Shown: positions 25,516 to 36,740, counted from the first letter of the stretch. The stretch: DNA of 64,000 nt from Spirochaetales bacterium (GCA_027306915.1 DAHUYW010000007.1:1-64000); one strand, 5' to 3'. Notes: generated by a model from the sequence alone, not told the origin. Numbers and translations: made by a program.

Positions 25516-26565
25516 ATGAAGAACGCGATAACTATCCACGATGTGAGTGAGCGCGCCGGGGTTTCGCTTTCGACGGTCTCCCGCGTGCTCAATGATCGTT
25601 CGACCGTGAATCCGCAGCTGCGCGAGCGCGTGCTTCAGGCGGTGCAGGAGCTGGACTATCGCCCCAATCTGGCCGCCCGGACGCTCAAGACGAGCCGCTC
25701 GCGGTTGATTGTCTTCATGGTGCCCGAGATCTCCAACCCGTACTACACCGAGACCTACCGAGGAATCCACGGGATCGCCGAGGAGCAGGGCTACATCACC
25801 CTTGTCTATGAGGCAACGGATGTGAGCGCGGCGCTGCGCACCATCATGGCTCGGGGGGCGGACGGCTTGATCATCGATGCCTTCTACTGCAACGACTCTA
25901 AGGAAGAGCTCCTCGACGCCGGGATCCCGTTCGTGCAGACCAACGCGCCTGCCGGCCGCAGCTCGGACAAGAGCACGGTTAGGATCGACATCTTCGGAGC
26001 GACGCTCAAGGTCATCGACTACCTCCAGTCGATGGGCCACAGCGAGATCGGTCTCATCGTCAGCCCCGTTTCCCCGGAGTGCCCCATGGATGAGCGCGAG
26101 CGGGCCTTTCGCGCAAGCGCGGCCGATCGCGGGATCGATCGGCCCGAGCGCTTCATCGCGGGAAGCGTCGCGCCCCAAGACAAGTACCGCGGCGGCTACC
26201 ACGGGATGCGCGAGCTGCTTGCCCGTGACGCTGGGGTCACCGCGGTCATCGCGCTGAACGACCTTGTTGCCGTCGGTGCGATAGCCGGGGCCGAATCGAT
26301 GGGCCGCGAGGTGCCGGCGGATCTTTCGATAGTCGGCTTCGACAACGCCGCGGTTGCGCCCTATACCAGTCCCCCCCTCACCACGGTGAGCATTCCTACG
26401 GTCAGGCAGGGGGAGATCGCGGCCAAGATGCTCTTCGAGATGATGGAGCAGCCGCAGGGCGCGCCCTACTCGGTGGAGGTTGGCACCGAGCTGATCGTCC
26501 GCCAATCCGTGCGGCGCCGCGGCAACGAGCCGAAAAAACTTGACAGCATGCCGAAACGGGCATAG
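25516..26565 (+). CDS. LacI-family transcriptional regulator of the beta-galactoside operon
   Basis: 349 residues. N-terminal HTH ITIHDVSERAGVSLSTVSRVLNDR with hinge helix YRPNLAARTLKTSR, then a periplasmic-binding-protein-like effector domain (IVFMVPEISNPYYTETYRGI...IVGFDNAAVAPYTSPPLTTV). RBS AGGAG about 10 nt upstream. The gene directly precedes a sugar ABC operon. Its own 3' end contains that operon's promoter, and a 14-bp palindrome of LacI-operator type lies just beyond it. Likely a repressor lifted by a galactoside. The effector is inferred from the linked beta-galactosidase. Confidence 0.93.
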   Translation: MKNAITIHDVSERAGVSLSTVSRVLNDRSTVNPQLRERVLQAVQELDYRPNLAARTLKTSRSRLIVFMVPEISNPYYTETYRGIHGIAEEQGYITLVYEATDVSAALRTIMARGADGLIIDAFYCNDSKEELLDAGIPFVQTNAPAGRSSDKSTVRIDIFGATLKVIDYLQSMGHSEIGLIVSPVSPECPMDERERAFRASAADRGIDRPERFIAGSVAPQDKYRGGYHGMRELLARDAGVTAVIALNDLVAVGAIAGAESMGREVPADLSIVGFDNAAVAPYTSPPLTTVSIPTVRQGEIAAKMLFEMMEQPQGAPYSVEVGTELIVRQSVRRRGNEPKKLDSMPKRA

Positions 26566-26568
26566 TAT
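26540..26568 (+). promoter_or_regulatory. Promoter of the beta-galactoside operon, inside the end of the lacI-type gene
   Basis: -35 TTGACA (26540-26545), 17-bp spacer, -10 TAGTAT (26563-26568). The -10 box includes the TAG stop codon of the regulator gene. Transcription should begin near 26575, inside the operator. Confidence 0.9.
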
Positions 26569-26571
26569 GCT

Positions 26572-26585
26572 GGAAAACGTTTTCC
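26572..26585. promoter_or_regulatory. LacI-family operator GGAAAACGTTTTCC
   Basis: A perfect 14-bp palindrome with the central CG typical of LacI/GalR-family operators. It begins 3 bp after the -10 box, so a bound repressor would block initiation. Confidence 0.88.
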
Positions 26586-26671
26586 CAGCACGCAGCTATG
26601 CACAAAGAGAAACAGAGACTACCATGTCGCCGTCTACTCTCTCCTGATGGAATCGAGCAAAGAAAGCATGA

Positions 26672-26687
26672 TGCCGGGTCGCCGGCA
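26672..26687 (+). other. Small hairpin in the 160-nt leader of the binding-protein gene
   Basis: TGCCGG-GTCG-CCGGCA, midway in the leader between the predicted transcription start (about 26575) and ATG 26736. No riboswitch fold was recognised; it may simply structure the leader. Confidence 0.4.
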
Positions 26688-26735
26688 CGTGAAGCAACTC
26701 AATCTTATATCACTCTCTTTCATGGAGGTCATTGG

Positions 26736-28109
26736 ATGAAGAAGAAGCATCTTGCGATCGTTCCGATTGCTCTCCTCATTGCGCTCAGCCTCGTAGCCTG
26801 CAGCGCCAAGGGCGGAGCAAAGGGTGCCGCTGGTCAGCTCAAGCTCGGCTCGGACGGCATGCCCCTCTATAGCGGGCCGGAGGTGACCTTGAGCTTCTGG
26901 TCATGGGTGCCGGGAATCGACAAGGCAATCGCCGAGTTCCAGAAGGCCTATCCCAAGATCACTATCAAGTGGGACAATGTCGGTAACGGCACCGCCGAGT
27001 ACAGCAAGCTGATTACGGCGCTTCAGGCCGGATCGGGTGCACCCGACGTGGCGCAGATCGAGTACCAGGCTATGCCGACCTTCATCAGTGAGGGCGGGCT
27101 GGTCGACCTTGCAAAGCATGGTGCGAACCAGGTGAAGGATCAGTTCGTTCCCTGGACCTGGAGCCAAGTGAGCCGCGGGGATGCAGTCTACGCTATCCCG
27201 CAGGATACCGGACCGCTCGCCTTCGCCTACCGGAAGGACATCTACGACAAATACGGTATCACCGTACCGACCACCTGGGAGCAGTTCGCCTCGGAGGCCA
27301 AGAAGCTCCACGATGCCACCAACGGCAAGGTCTTCATGAGCAACTTCGACGCCGTGGGCTCCGGCAACGGGTCCTACCTCCTCGGTCTTGTTTGGGCCGA
27401 CGGCGGGCACATCTGGCAGCTCAACGGCGACACCTGGGCCCAGTCGTTGGACGGTCCCAAGGTGCTGAAGGTGGCGAGCTACTGGTCGGATCTTATCAAG
27501 AAGGGCTACGTGGGAACGGTCACCACGTGGACGAGCGACTGGTACAAGGCCCTCGGAGACGGACAGATCGCCTCGGCAATCGTCGCGGCGTGGTCTCCGC
27601 TACTCTATGCGAACAACCTCGGGCCGGCTTCGGCCGGACAGTGGAGGGTCGCTCCGCTCCCTCAGTGGCCCGATGTCTCGCAATTCACCACGGGTAACTG
27701 GGGCGGATCGACCGATGCGGTCACGGTCCAGTCCAAGAGCGTGGAGGCCGCGACTATCTTCTCGATCTGGATCAACGCGAACACCACCGCTACTGACCTC
27801 GACTGGCTGAACGGAGGCCTGTTCCCGGCCGCGGTCGCCGGACTTCAGACGAAGGTCCTCCATGACACCAGCTCGAAGACCGACCAGTACTTTGGCGGCC
27901 AGGACGTCGCGCAGGTTTTCGCCGACGCCTCGAAGGCGGTCGATGTCAACTTCCAGTGGGCTCCCTGGTACAACCTCACGATGAACGGTATGGGCCAGGC
28001 GATCAACGATGCGGTGGCGGGAAAGGTCTCGATTGAAAAGGGGCTCACGACTGCTCAGGCGGACATCATCAAGCAGGCCGGGCAGCAGGGCTACAAGCTT
28101 CAACAGTAG
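26736..28109 (+). CDS. Sugar ABC transporter substrate-binding lipoprotein (CUT1 type)
   Basis: 457 residues. Lipoprotein signal MKKKHLAIVPIALLIALS followed by lipobox LVAC with Cys22. Mature protein: SBP family 1 with SFWSWVPGIDKAIAEFQKAYP, then NGTAEYSKLITALQAGSGAPDVAQIEYQ and YAIPQDTGPLAFAYRKDIYDKYGI, typical of oligosaccharide binders. ATG 26736 follows GGAGG at 7 nt; the frame is open upstream but that would hide the signal peptide. It leads an operon of two permeases and a beta-galactosidase, so galactosides or galacto-oligosaccharides are the likely ligands. A stem-loop follows the gene. Confidence 0.94.
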   Translation: MKKKHLAIVPIALLIALSLVACSAKGGAKGAAGQLKLGSDGMPLYSGPEVTLSFWSWVPGIDKAIAEFQKAYPKITIKWDNVGNGTAEYSKLITALQAGSGAPDVAQIEYQAMPTFISEGGLVDLAKHGANQVKDQFVPWTWSQVSRGDAVYAIPQDTGPLAFAYRKDIYDKYGITVPTTWEQFASEAKKLHDATNGKVFMSNFDAVGSGNGSYLLGLVWADGGHIWQLNGDTWAQSLDGPKVLKVASYWSDLIKKGYVGTVTTWTSDWYKALGDGQIASAIVAAWSPLLYANNLGPASAGQWRVAPLPQWPDVSQFTTGNWGGSTDAVTVQSKSVEAATIFSIWINANTTATDLDWLNGGLFPAAVAGLQTKVLHDTSSKTDQYFGGQDVAQVFADASKAVDVNFQWAPWYNLTMNGMGQAINDAVAGKVSIEKGLTTAQADIIKQAGQQGYKLQQ

Positions 28110-28170
28110 GCGCGATTCGGCGCACACAAGGTGGGGCGGCGCAGCCCGTGCGGCGGCCGCAATGGCACAT

Positions 28171-28196
28171 CGGACCGGCGCTTCGGCGCCGGTCCG
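28171..28196 (+). other. 11-bp UUCG-capped stem-loop between binding-protein and permease genes
   Basis: CGGACCGGCGC, loop TTCG, GCGCCGGTCCG. A perfect GC-rich stem on an exceptionally stable tetraloop, 61 bp after the binding-protein stop and 45 bp before the permease start. No U-tract follows. Probably an mRNA 3'-end stabiliser or processing boundary like those after malE-type genes, or a partial terminator. Confidence 0.85.
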
Positions 28197-28240
28197 CTTC
28201 CCTGCCGGAGGGCGCGCACTTCGAGAGTGAGGTGAAATCG

Positions 28241-29107
28241 ATGCAGGTCACACGGCGCCAAGCGCTCATCGGATACCTCTTCCTGGTTCCCTTCTTTGTA
28301 CTTTTTTTCCTTTTCTATGTCGCCCCGCTTTTTTACACCGGTTACTTGAGCCTGTTCATTCGCCGTGGAATTCTCGTGCAGATCTTTGTGGGCTTTCAGA
28401 ACTTCTCCCGGGTCTTCGCGGACAGCCAATTCTTTACCTCACTCGGTCACATCGGAAAGTTCTTTCTCGTGCAGGCCCCGGTCATGCTCGGGCTCGCCAT
28501 CATCTTCGCGCTCTACGTCGATCGCCGCTCGAATCCGCTGCGAACGACCTTTCGGCTGGTATACTATCTTCCCTTCACTGTCTCGAGCGTCGTCGCGGGG
28601 CTCATGTGGGGCTTCATGTTCTCGAAGAACTTGAGCCCCTTTACCGCGGTGCTGGGACCCCTCGGGATTCAACCCGACTTCCTCGCCCCGAATCACCTGC
28701 TCTGGTCGCTCGGGATTATCGTCACCTGGGAGTGGACCGGCTACAACATGATCATCATGTACTCGGCCCTCCAGTCGATTTCACCGGAGCTCTACGACGC
28801 GGCTCAGGTCGACGGGGCTGGCAAGCTTCAGGTAATCTGGTTCATCAAGCTGCCGCTGCTCCTTCCAGCCATCATCATGGCGCTGATCTTCACGATCATT
28901 GGAACCTCGCAGATCTTCAACGAGCCCTTCATCCTCCAGGCGCTCACCTTCGTCTCCCCGAGCCTGACGCCGAACATGTACATCTACACGAGCGCCTTCA
29001 GCTACGGCAGCTTCAACTATGCCGGCGCCATGGCGATCATCCTCGCGATCCTTACCTTTGTCATCTCGTTCCTGTTCATCCGCTACAATCGACTCGAGGA
29101 GGCTTGA
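28241..29107 (+). CDS. Sugar ABC transporter permease 1 (MalF-like)
   Basis: 288 residues, six predicted membrane helices beginning ALIGYLFLVPFFVLFFLFYV. The EAA loop that docks the ATPase reads ISPELYDAAQVDGAGKLQVI near residue 184, followed by FIKLPLLLPAIIMAL. GAGGTGA precedes ATG 28241; an upstream in-frame extension through the stem-loop is rejected. The stop lies 4 nt before the next permease gene. Confidence 0.93.
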   Translation: MQVTRRQALIGYLFLVPFFVLFFLFYVAPLFYTGYLSLFIRRGILVQIFVGFQNFSRVFADSQFFTSLGHIGKFFLVQAPVMLGLAIIFALYVDRRSNPLRTTFRLVYYLPFTVSSVVAGLMWGFMFSKNLSPFTAVLGPLGIQPDFLAPNHLLWSLGIIVTWEWTGYNMIIMYSALQSISPELYDAAQVDGAGKLQVIWFIKLPLLLPAIIMALIFTIIGTSQIFNEPFILQALTFVSPSLTPNMYIYTSAFSYGSFNYAGAMAIILAILTFVISFLFIRYNRLEEA

Positions 29108-29111
29108 AGAG

Positions 29112-30008
29112 ATGTCAACGCTCAACGAGGCTCCGACCGCACGCCGCGGCTATTCGGCGGAACATTCTCCCGTGGGCGTCAAGGTTATCCTTGCGCTCGT
29201 CGGAATGGTCCTTGCGCTCGTCTTCTTCTTGCTCCCGCTGTACTGGGTGATCGTCTCGAGCACGAAGAACGACAGCGAGCTTTTCGGCACCTACGGGCTC
29301 TGGTTCGCGTCGCCTATCCATCTTTGGGATAACATTCGCCTGCTTTTCTCGGCACAGAACGGGACCTTCCCGCGATGGATCCTGAACTCGATCTTCTACG
29401 GCATAACCGTGGCAATAGGCGGGACGATTGTCTCAGCGATGACCGGCTATGCCTTTGCGAAGTTTCGCTTTCCCTTGCGCCGATTCTGGTTCGCGGTCAT
29501 CCTCGGCACGATCACGGTCCCCTTTACCGCGCTCGTGCTCCCGATCTATCTCTTGATGCATGATCTGGGGCTCATCAACACCTACTGGGGCGTGATTCTG
29601 CCGTCGCTCTTCAACCCCTTTGGGATTTACCTCATGCGCATCTTCTGGACCCAAGGGTTCCCCACCGAGCTCATCGAGGCGGCCTACATGGACGGCGCCG
29701 CCGACTGGTACATCTTTGCGAATCTCGGGCTGCCGATGGTAAGGGGAGGGCTTGCGACCGTCGGGCTCTTCACGTTTGTCGGAATGTGGAACAATTTCTT
29801 CCTCCCCCTCGTGATCATAAGCAAGAACAGTCTCTATCCGCTTACCCTTGGACTCTCGGTCTGGAACTCGGCAACCGAGAGCGGACGGGGGTTGCCCTAC
29901 TCGATCATCGTAAGCGGGGCCTTCCTTTCCATCCTCCCTCTTGCTCTTGCCTATCTCTTTCTCCAGCGCTACTGGCGCTCCGGGCTTACAGCCGGCGCGG
30001 TCAAGTAG
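29112..30008 (+). CDS. Sugar ABC transporter permease 2 (MalG-like)
   Basis: 298 residues, six membrane helices. EAA loop FPTELIEAAYMDGAADWYIF near residue 182. The C-terminus WRSGLTAGAVK matches MalG-type permeases, which end in a short tail reaching the partner. RBS GGAGG overlaps the end of permease 1. No ATPase gene follows; the next gene is the beta-galactosidase, 30 bp downstream. Confidence 0.93.
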   Translation: MSTLNEAPTARRGYSAEHSPVGVKVILALVGMVLALVFFLLPLYWVIVSSTKNDSELFGTYGLWFASPIHLWDNIRLLFSAQNGTFPRWILNSIFYGITVAIGGTIVSAMTGYAFAKFRFPLRRFWFAVILGTITVPFTALVLPIYLLMHDLGLINTYWGVILPSLFNPFGIYLMRIFWTQGFPTELIEAAYMDGAADWYIFANLGLPMVRGGLATVGLFTFVGMWNNFFLPLVIISKNSLYPLTLGLSVWNSATESGRGLPYSIIVSGAFLSILPLALAYLFLQRYWRSGLTAGAVK

Positions 30009-33110
<3,102 letters not shown>

Positions 33111-33123
33111 CGCCGCGCTCTCC

Positions 33124-33519
33124 CTACTCGATGGTCATCTCGACCCGCTCCCCCCGATCGTTGTCGCGGATATCGGCCATCGTGCCTGTCTGGCCCGACT
33201 CGACCGCATTGATGAGGTCGTTGAAGCGGATGCCGTGCCGCTCCATCTCGAGCCGCTGGGCCTCAGGGATCATTGCTCCGGCAAGTCGGGCGAGAGCGAG
33301 GGGGATGCCGAGGTTGACCTTCTCGGTGCCGGTCGCGGCATCGAGGACACGAATCCGCACGAGGCGGCCCGGCGGCGGTTGCTGCCGCTGCGGCCCGCGT
33401 GCGCCCTTCGCGGGCGACCCTTCTGCCGCATCGAGGGCGTCGAGGAGTCGCGCACCCTCGTCGGCGGTGACCTTTCCCTCTTCCACCATTTTCAAGATTC
33501 TCTGGCGCTCGCTCGTCAT
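33124..33519 (-). CDS. SHOCT-like domain protein
   Basis: 131 residues. The N-terminus RILKMVEEGKVTADEGARLLDAL is the helical hairpin seen in SHOCT-like/YvlB-N proteins, followed by a Pro/Gln linker and a compact C-terminal domain (RIRVLDAATGTEKVNLGIPLALARLAGAMI...FNDLINAVESGQTGTMADIRDNDRGERVEMTIE) known from small hypothetical proteins. Cytoplasmic. AAGGAGC precedes ATG 33519, and the DUF2089 gene ends 22 nt upstream on the same strand, so the two form an operon. The exact function is unknown. Confidence 0.8.
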   Translation of the reverse strand: MTSERQRILKMVEEGKVTADEGARLLDALDAAEGSPAKGARGPQRQQPPPGRLVRIRVLDAATGTEKVNLGIPLALARLAGAMIPEAQRLEMERHGIRFNDLINAVESGQTGTMADIRDNDRGERVEMTIE

Positions 33520-33541
33520 GCTAAAGCTCCTTGGTCGCAGG

Positions 33542-33943
33542 CTACTCGGCAGTCTGCTCCTCCTCGACCGTGCCCGACTTCAGCAGCTCGGCTGCCTGAT
33601 CGGCGGTGATCTCACCTTTTTCCAATCGATCGATTATCTCGCTCCGCTTCTTTGCGTCGACCCCGCGCCGTACCGGATAACCCATCTTCTCGATGATGCC
33701 GTCCAGAAGCCCGCGGACGGTCGGATAGGAAACGCCGAGGATCTTTTCCATCTCCTTGATGTTGCCGCGGACCCGGACGAAGATCTCGACAAACTCGAGA
33801 TCCTTCTTCGAAAGGAAAAAAATCCGCGACTCGGGCGGCTCAAAGTTGCCTTCTATGCGGGTGTCGCACGAGGGGCACTGCAGCACCTTGACCTTCAATG
33901 AACTGCCGCACACCGGACAATCCTGCAGCAGCCTTTTCTCCAT
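33542..33943 (-). CDS. DUF2089 protein: zinc ribbon, HTH-like core and SHOCT-like tail
   Basis: 133 residues. Starts with a zinc ribbon DCPVCGSSLKVKVLQCPSCD (two CxxC knuckles). The middle EFVEIFVRVRGNIKEMEKIL followed by GVSYPTVRGLLDGIIEKMGY reads like a helix-turn-helix of DUF2089 regulators. The tail RSEIIDRLEKGEITADQAAEL repeats the helical motif found at the start of the neighbouring 131-residue protein. GGAGGA lies 10 nt before ATG 33943. A strong promoter sits at 33994-34022. Predicted DNA-binding regulator, possibly autoregulating this pair; target not visible. Confidence 0.85.
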   Translation of the reverse strand: MEKRLLQDCPVCGSSLKVKVLQCPSCDTRIEGNFEPPESRIFFLSKKDLEFVEIFVRVRGNIKEMEKILGVSYPTVRGLLDGIIEKMGYPVRRGVDAKKRSEIIDRLEKGEITADQAAELLKSGTVEEEQTAE

Positions 33944-33993
33944 AAGCGGAAATCCTCCCCGAGCGGTACAAGGCACCCCCGCTCGCTTCGGAT

Positions 33994-34022
33994 AATATAC
34001 TATTTTCTATTAAGTATTTCAA
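33994..34022 (-). promoter_or_regulatory. Promoter of the DUF2089-SHOCT operon
   Basis: Minus strand: -35 TTGAAA (34022-34017), 17-bp AT-rich spacer, -10 TATATT (33999-33994), in the most AT-rich stretch of the window. Leader of about 44 nt. Confidence 0.85.
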
Positions 34023-34035
34023 CTGTTTAATTAAT

Positions 34036-36480
34036 TTATTCAACCTGTCGATCAATTTTATTGAACTTGGCAAGCCACACAGTGAGAGAATAGACTCCGA
34101 TAAGGATATCGATCGAGAGATACTCGGGCCGCGTCCGATCGGCGTACTCCGAGGCGTTCTGCAAAAACCACCACCAGATGCCGAGGCGCTGGTCGAGCCG
34201 GAAGGCCGCATCGAAGAGCCGATCAGCGGGGGAGGGAGGTGATTCGAAAGCCGCCCCGGTCGGGGTCGGCGCGGTTGAAGCGCCGGGAGGGCTTGCAGCC
34301 GCACCCGGCCCACGCTCCGGTGAAGGCTCGCCAGCCGCCGGGGCGGCTCGATGAAGGAGCCCGGTGAGGAGGATCTCGGCGCTCTTCAGAAGGACCGCAA
34401 AGCCCATCTCGTACTGCTCGTGGGTGGTGAGGCGGCGTAGGGCGCGAAGCCGGCCGTTTAAGGTTTCGACGAGCTGCTCGCTCACGCCAGGCAGGCCGTC
34501 TATCCCCGCAATCGCCTGCTGAAAAAGCCGGTCGATGTGGAGCTGCCGCTGGCGGCTGCTCCCGGTGAGGTAGCGGTAAAACTCCCCCGGCCGGCCCATG
34601 AGGTTTGCCGTGGCAATCGCAAGCTGGCGACGGAGAACCGGATTCTCCGTCTGGTGCATCCGGGGGATGATCTCCCAGGCCGCCTCGATGAGTCCAAGGC
34701 GCGAAGCGGCCTCCGCACTCGATGCGAAGAGGCGCTCCGAGGAGCCGTTCTTGAAGAAGGTGAGAAGGGCGCTTGCCGATGCGCTGCCTCCGATGGCACC
34801 GAGCGCCTCCAGACAGGCCCCTTTCAGCTCCTCGGCCGGCTCTTCGAGCCCGCGCAGCAGCGTCGCAATGGCGCGCGGGTCGCCGATGCGACCGAGTGCC
34901 CTTGCGGCCTCGGCGCGTATGGTCGAGGTCGGGTCGCCGAGGCGCTCAATGAGAACGTCGACCACCTCGGGCGACCCGATGCGCCCGAGGGCGCGCGCGG
35001 CCTCGGTTCTCACCTCGCCGTCGGGATCGTCGAGGCGACTCACGACCTCCTCGATCGCGATGTCGCTCTCGCTCCCCTCGATCGACCGCAGGGCGCGCGC
35101 CACCTTGGAGGACTGGGTCGTGCTCCCGATGACGTGGAGGTTGACGAAGGTCCGGAAGACGCCGGGACGCGCCAGGCGACCGACCACGAAGGAGACCGGC
35201 CTCTCGCTTCCCTCCTTGATCCGGGTGAGGACGAGAACGCTTACCCCTACCAGGAGGAGCGACACGACGAGCACCAGGTGAATGCTGTGCAGGTGCAGCC
35301 GCCCGATGAACGGAATGTCGACCGGCGAAAGGAGGTCGTCGAGGCGACCTCCCAGGTAGGCGCCCCCCGCCGAGACGACCCCGACGATCACCGTGTACCA
35401 GGAGACGTAGGAGATACGATTGTGGGCGGGGGTAAGGGTGAGCATCATCTGGTTCACCCCTTCCCAGAAGCAGGGGGCAAGAAGCCCGCCGGTGATGGCT
35501 ATAGCGGGCAGCACGTAGGCGTAGTTGCCCCGGGTGAGAAAGAAGTAGCCGATCCAGCTCAAGGAGGAAAGAGCGCCAAGAATGACTACGGGCTTTCGAC
35601 CGAAGCGGTCCATGACGATGCCCCAGGGACCGATCACCCCGACCCACGCCAGCTGGGACATCACGAACATGATGCCGAGCCACGTGTTTGGAGCATGAAT
35701 CGCCTGCGAGGTGATGAAAGGGGCGGAGAAAGGAGAAAAGACGTTGATGGAAAAGATGCTGAGCCCGATGGCGAGCGAGAAGCCGACGAAATTGCGGTTG
35801 CGCAGAGGCTCGACAACCTCCGCCCATTGGACCGGCTTGGGCGCCGGCAGGCGCGGCTCGGGGATCGCGATGTGGATGAGGATGTCCGCGACGCCGGTAG
35901 CGGAGGCGACGAGGAAGATGCAGCCGTAGATGATGAAGATGTTGTCGGCGGAGAGAACGTCCAGGAGAAGGGTCGCCGTGAAAAACCAGACCACGTAGAC
36001 CGAATTGATGACAGCCGAACGCCGTCCGAAAAAGGTGGCTCGGATCCGGTCGGGAAAGAGATCCGCGACCCAGCTCCACCAGCCCGAGGCGCTCATGTTC
36101 ATGAGCGTCCAGCTCGCGCCGAAGCCGATGAAGACGACTCGAATGGCGGCGGCGCTCGGACCGTGGGCAGCCGTATAGAAGGCCACTCCCGCAAGCACGA
36201 AGCCGAAGAGGCGGTGCAGGATGTGCAGGGGGATGAAGATGAGCTTTCGCCGGGTGACCGAAGCATAGATAAAGATCGACAGGAGCTGAAAGACGGCGGC
36301 GATCTGAGCGATTCCTACGAAGAGGCCAAGCTGCGTGGACGTTGCGCCAAGGTGGTTTACGAAAAAAACGTTGAAGATCGGCTGAGGCGAGGCGACGGCA
36401 ATCCACATCTGTCCGCCGCAGCCCGCGATGATGTTGAGCGTCATCGCGGAGTTTATGCGTTCCTGAGGGATTCGGCTCAT
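34036..36480 (-). CDS. MFS transporter fused to cytoplasmic HEAT repeats
   Basis: 814 residues. Residues about 1-430 form a 12-helix major facilitator (FVNHLGATSTQLGLFVGIAQ; GWWSWVADLFPDRIRATFFGRR in loop 4-5; GPWGIVMDRFGRKPVVILGA, the MFS motif A-like signature). Residues about 465-600 are HEAT/PBS-lyase-type repeats: DDPDGEVRTEAARALGRIGS, then GDPTSTIRAEAARALGRIGD and further copies. A helical tail with a Pro/Ala/Gly-rich linker (about 725-760) follows. Substrate unknown. The fusion suggests that the transporter is scaffolded or sensed through its HEAT domain. Transcribed towards the DUF2089 pair, which has its own promoter. Confidence 0.9.
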   Translation of the reverse strand: MSRIPQERINSAMTLNIIAGCGGQMWIAVASPQPIFNVFFVNHLGATSTQLGLFVGIAQIAAVFQLLSIFIYASVTRRKLIFIPLHILHRLFGFVLAGVAFYTAAHGPSAAAIRVVFIGFGASWTLMNMSASGWWSWVADLFPDRIRATFFGRRSAVINSVYVVWFFTATLLLDVLSADNIFIIYGCIFLVASATGVADILIHIAIPEPRLPAPKPVQWAEVVEPLRNRNFVGFSLAIGLSIFSINVFSPFSAPFITSQAIHAPNTWLGIMFVMSQLAWVGVIGPWGIVMDRFGRKPVVILGALSSLSWIGYFFLTRGNYAYVLPAIAITGGLLAPCFWEGVNQMMLTLTPAHNRISYVSWYTVIVGVVSAGGAYLGGRLDDLLSPVDIPFIGRLHLHSIHLVLVVSLLLVGVSVLVLTRIKEGSERPVSFVVGRLARPGVFRTFVNLHVIGSTTQSSKVARALRSIEGSESDIAIEEVVSRLDDPDGEVRTEAARALGRIGSPEVVDVLIERLGDPTSTIRAEAARALGRIGDPRAIATLLRGLEEPAEELKGACLEALGAIGGSASASALLTFFKNGSSERLFASSAEAASRLGLIEAAWEIIPRMHQTENPVLRRQLAIATANLMGRPGEFYRYLTGSSRQRQLHIDRLFQQAIAGIDGLPGVSEQLVETLNGRLRALRRLTTHEQYEMGFAVLLKSAEILLTGLLHRAAPAAGEPSPERGPGAAASPPGASTAPTPTGAAFESPPSPADRLFDAAFRLDQRLGIWWWFLQNASEYADRTRPEYLSIDILIGVYSLTVWLAKFNKIDRQVE

Positions 36481-36532
36481 TGCGCTAGGCTACGGAGTTG
36501 GTGGAAAATGTCAATCGCGGGGAATGCCGGAG

Positions 36533-36561
36533 CGGCGGCAGAGCTTTCTGCCCTGCCGCCG
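36533..36561. repeat. 9-bp inverted repeat in the MFS-HEAT/aldo-keto reductase divergent region
   Basis: CGGCGGCAG, 11-nt loop, CTGCCGCCG, with an alternative inner stem GGCAGA-GCTT-TCTGCC. It lies in the 291-bp gap 36481-36771. No T-run follows. Possibly an operator for the divergent MFS-HEAT gene. Otherwise the gap holds AAAAAGGAGG at 36581-36590 with no start codon after it, and the aldo-keto reductase promoter. Confidence 0.5.
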
Positions 36562-36691
36562 ACGGCTAGAGAGAATATATAAAAAGGAGGTACGTCAACA
36601 TAACAACCTTTCCTTTCGGTGGTAACAGAAAAGATCGATTGACGGGCCGCTTCCGGCGAACAGGGCTCCGAGGGGGCAGCGCGGCGGGTGC

Positions 36692-36740
36692 TTTCACCAA
36701 AGGCAGTCTGGCAGTAGAATAGCTCGAGGGCCGGCTCGAG
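36692..36740 (+). promoter_or_regulatory. Candidate promoter and operator of the aldo/keto reductase operon
   Basis: -35 TTTCAC (36692-36697), 17-bp spacer, -10 TAGAAT (36715-36720). Directly after it comes CTCGAG-GGCCGG-CTCGAG (36723-36740), a symmetrical element in the position of a repressor site. Confidence 0.55.

Noticed and set aside
24466..26505. 679-codon minus-strand frame over the GNAT-like and LacI genes
   Set aside because: Antisense shadow typical of GC-rich codon usage; real domains lie on the plus strand.
26598..26735. In-frame upstream extension of the galactoside-binding protein
   Set aside because: It would bury the lipoprotein signal; GGAGG and the lipobox fix the start at 26736.
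34537..36582. 681-codon plus-strand frame over the MFS-HEAT gene
   Set aside because: Charged, Asp/Arg-rich shadow translation opposite membrane helices.
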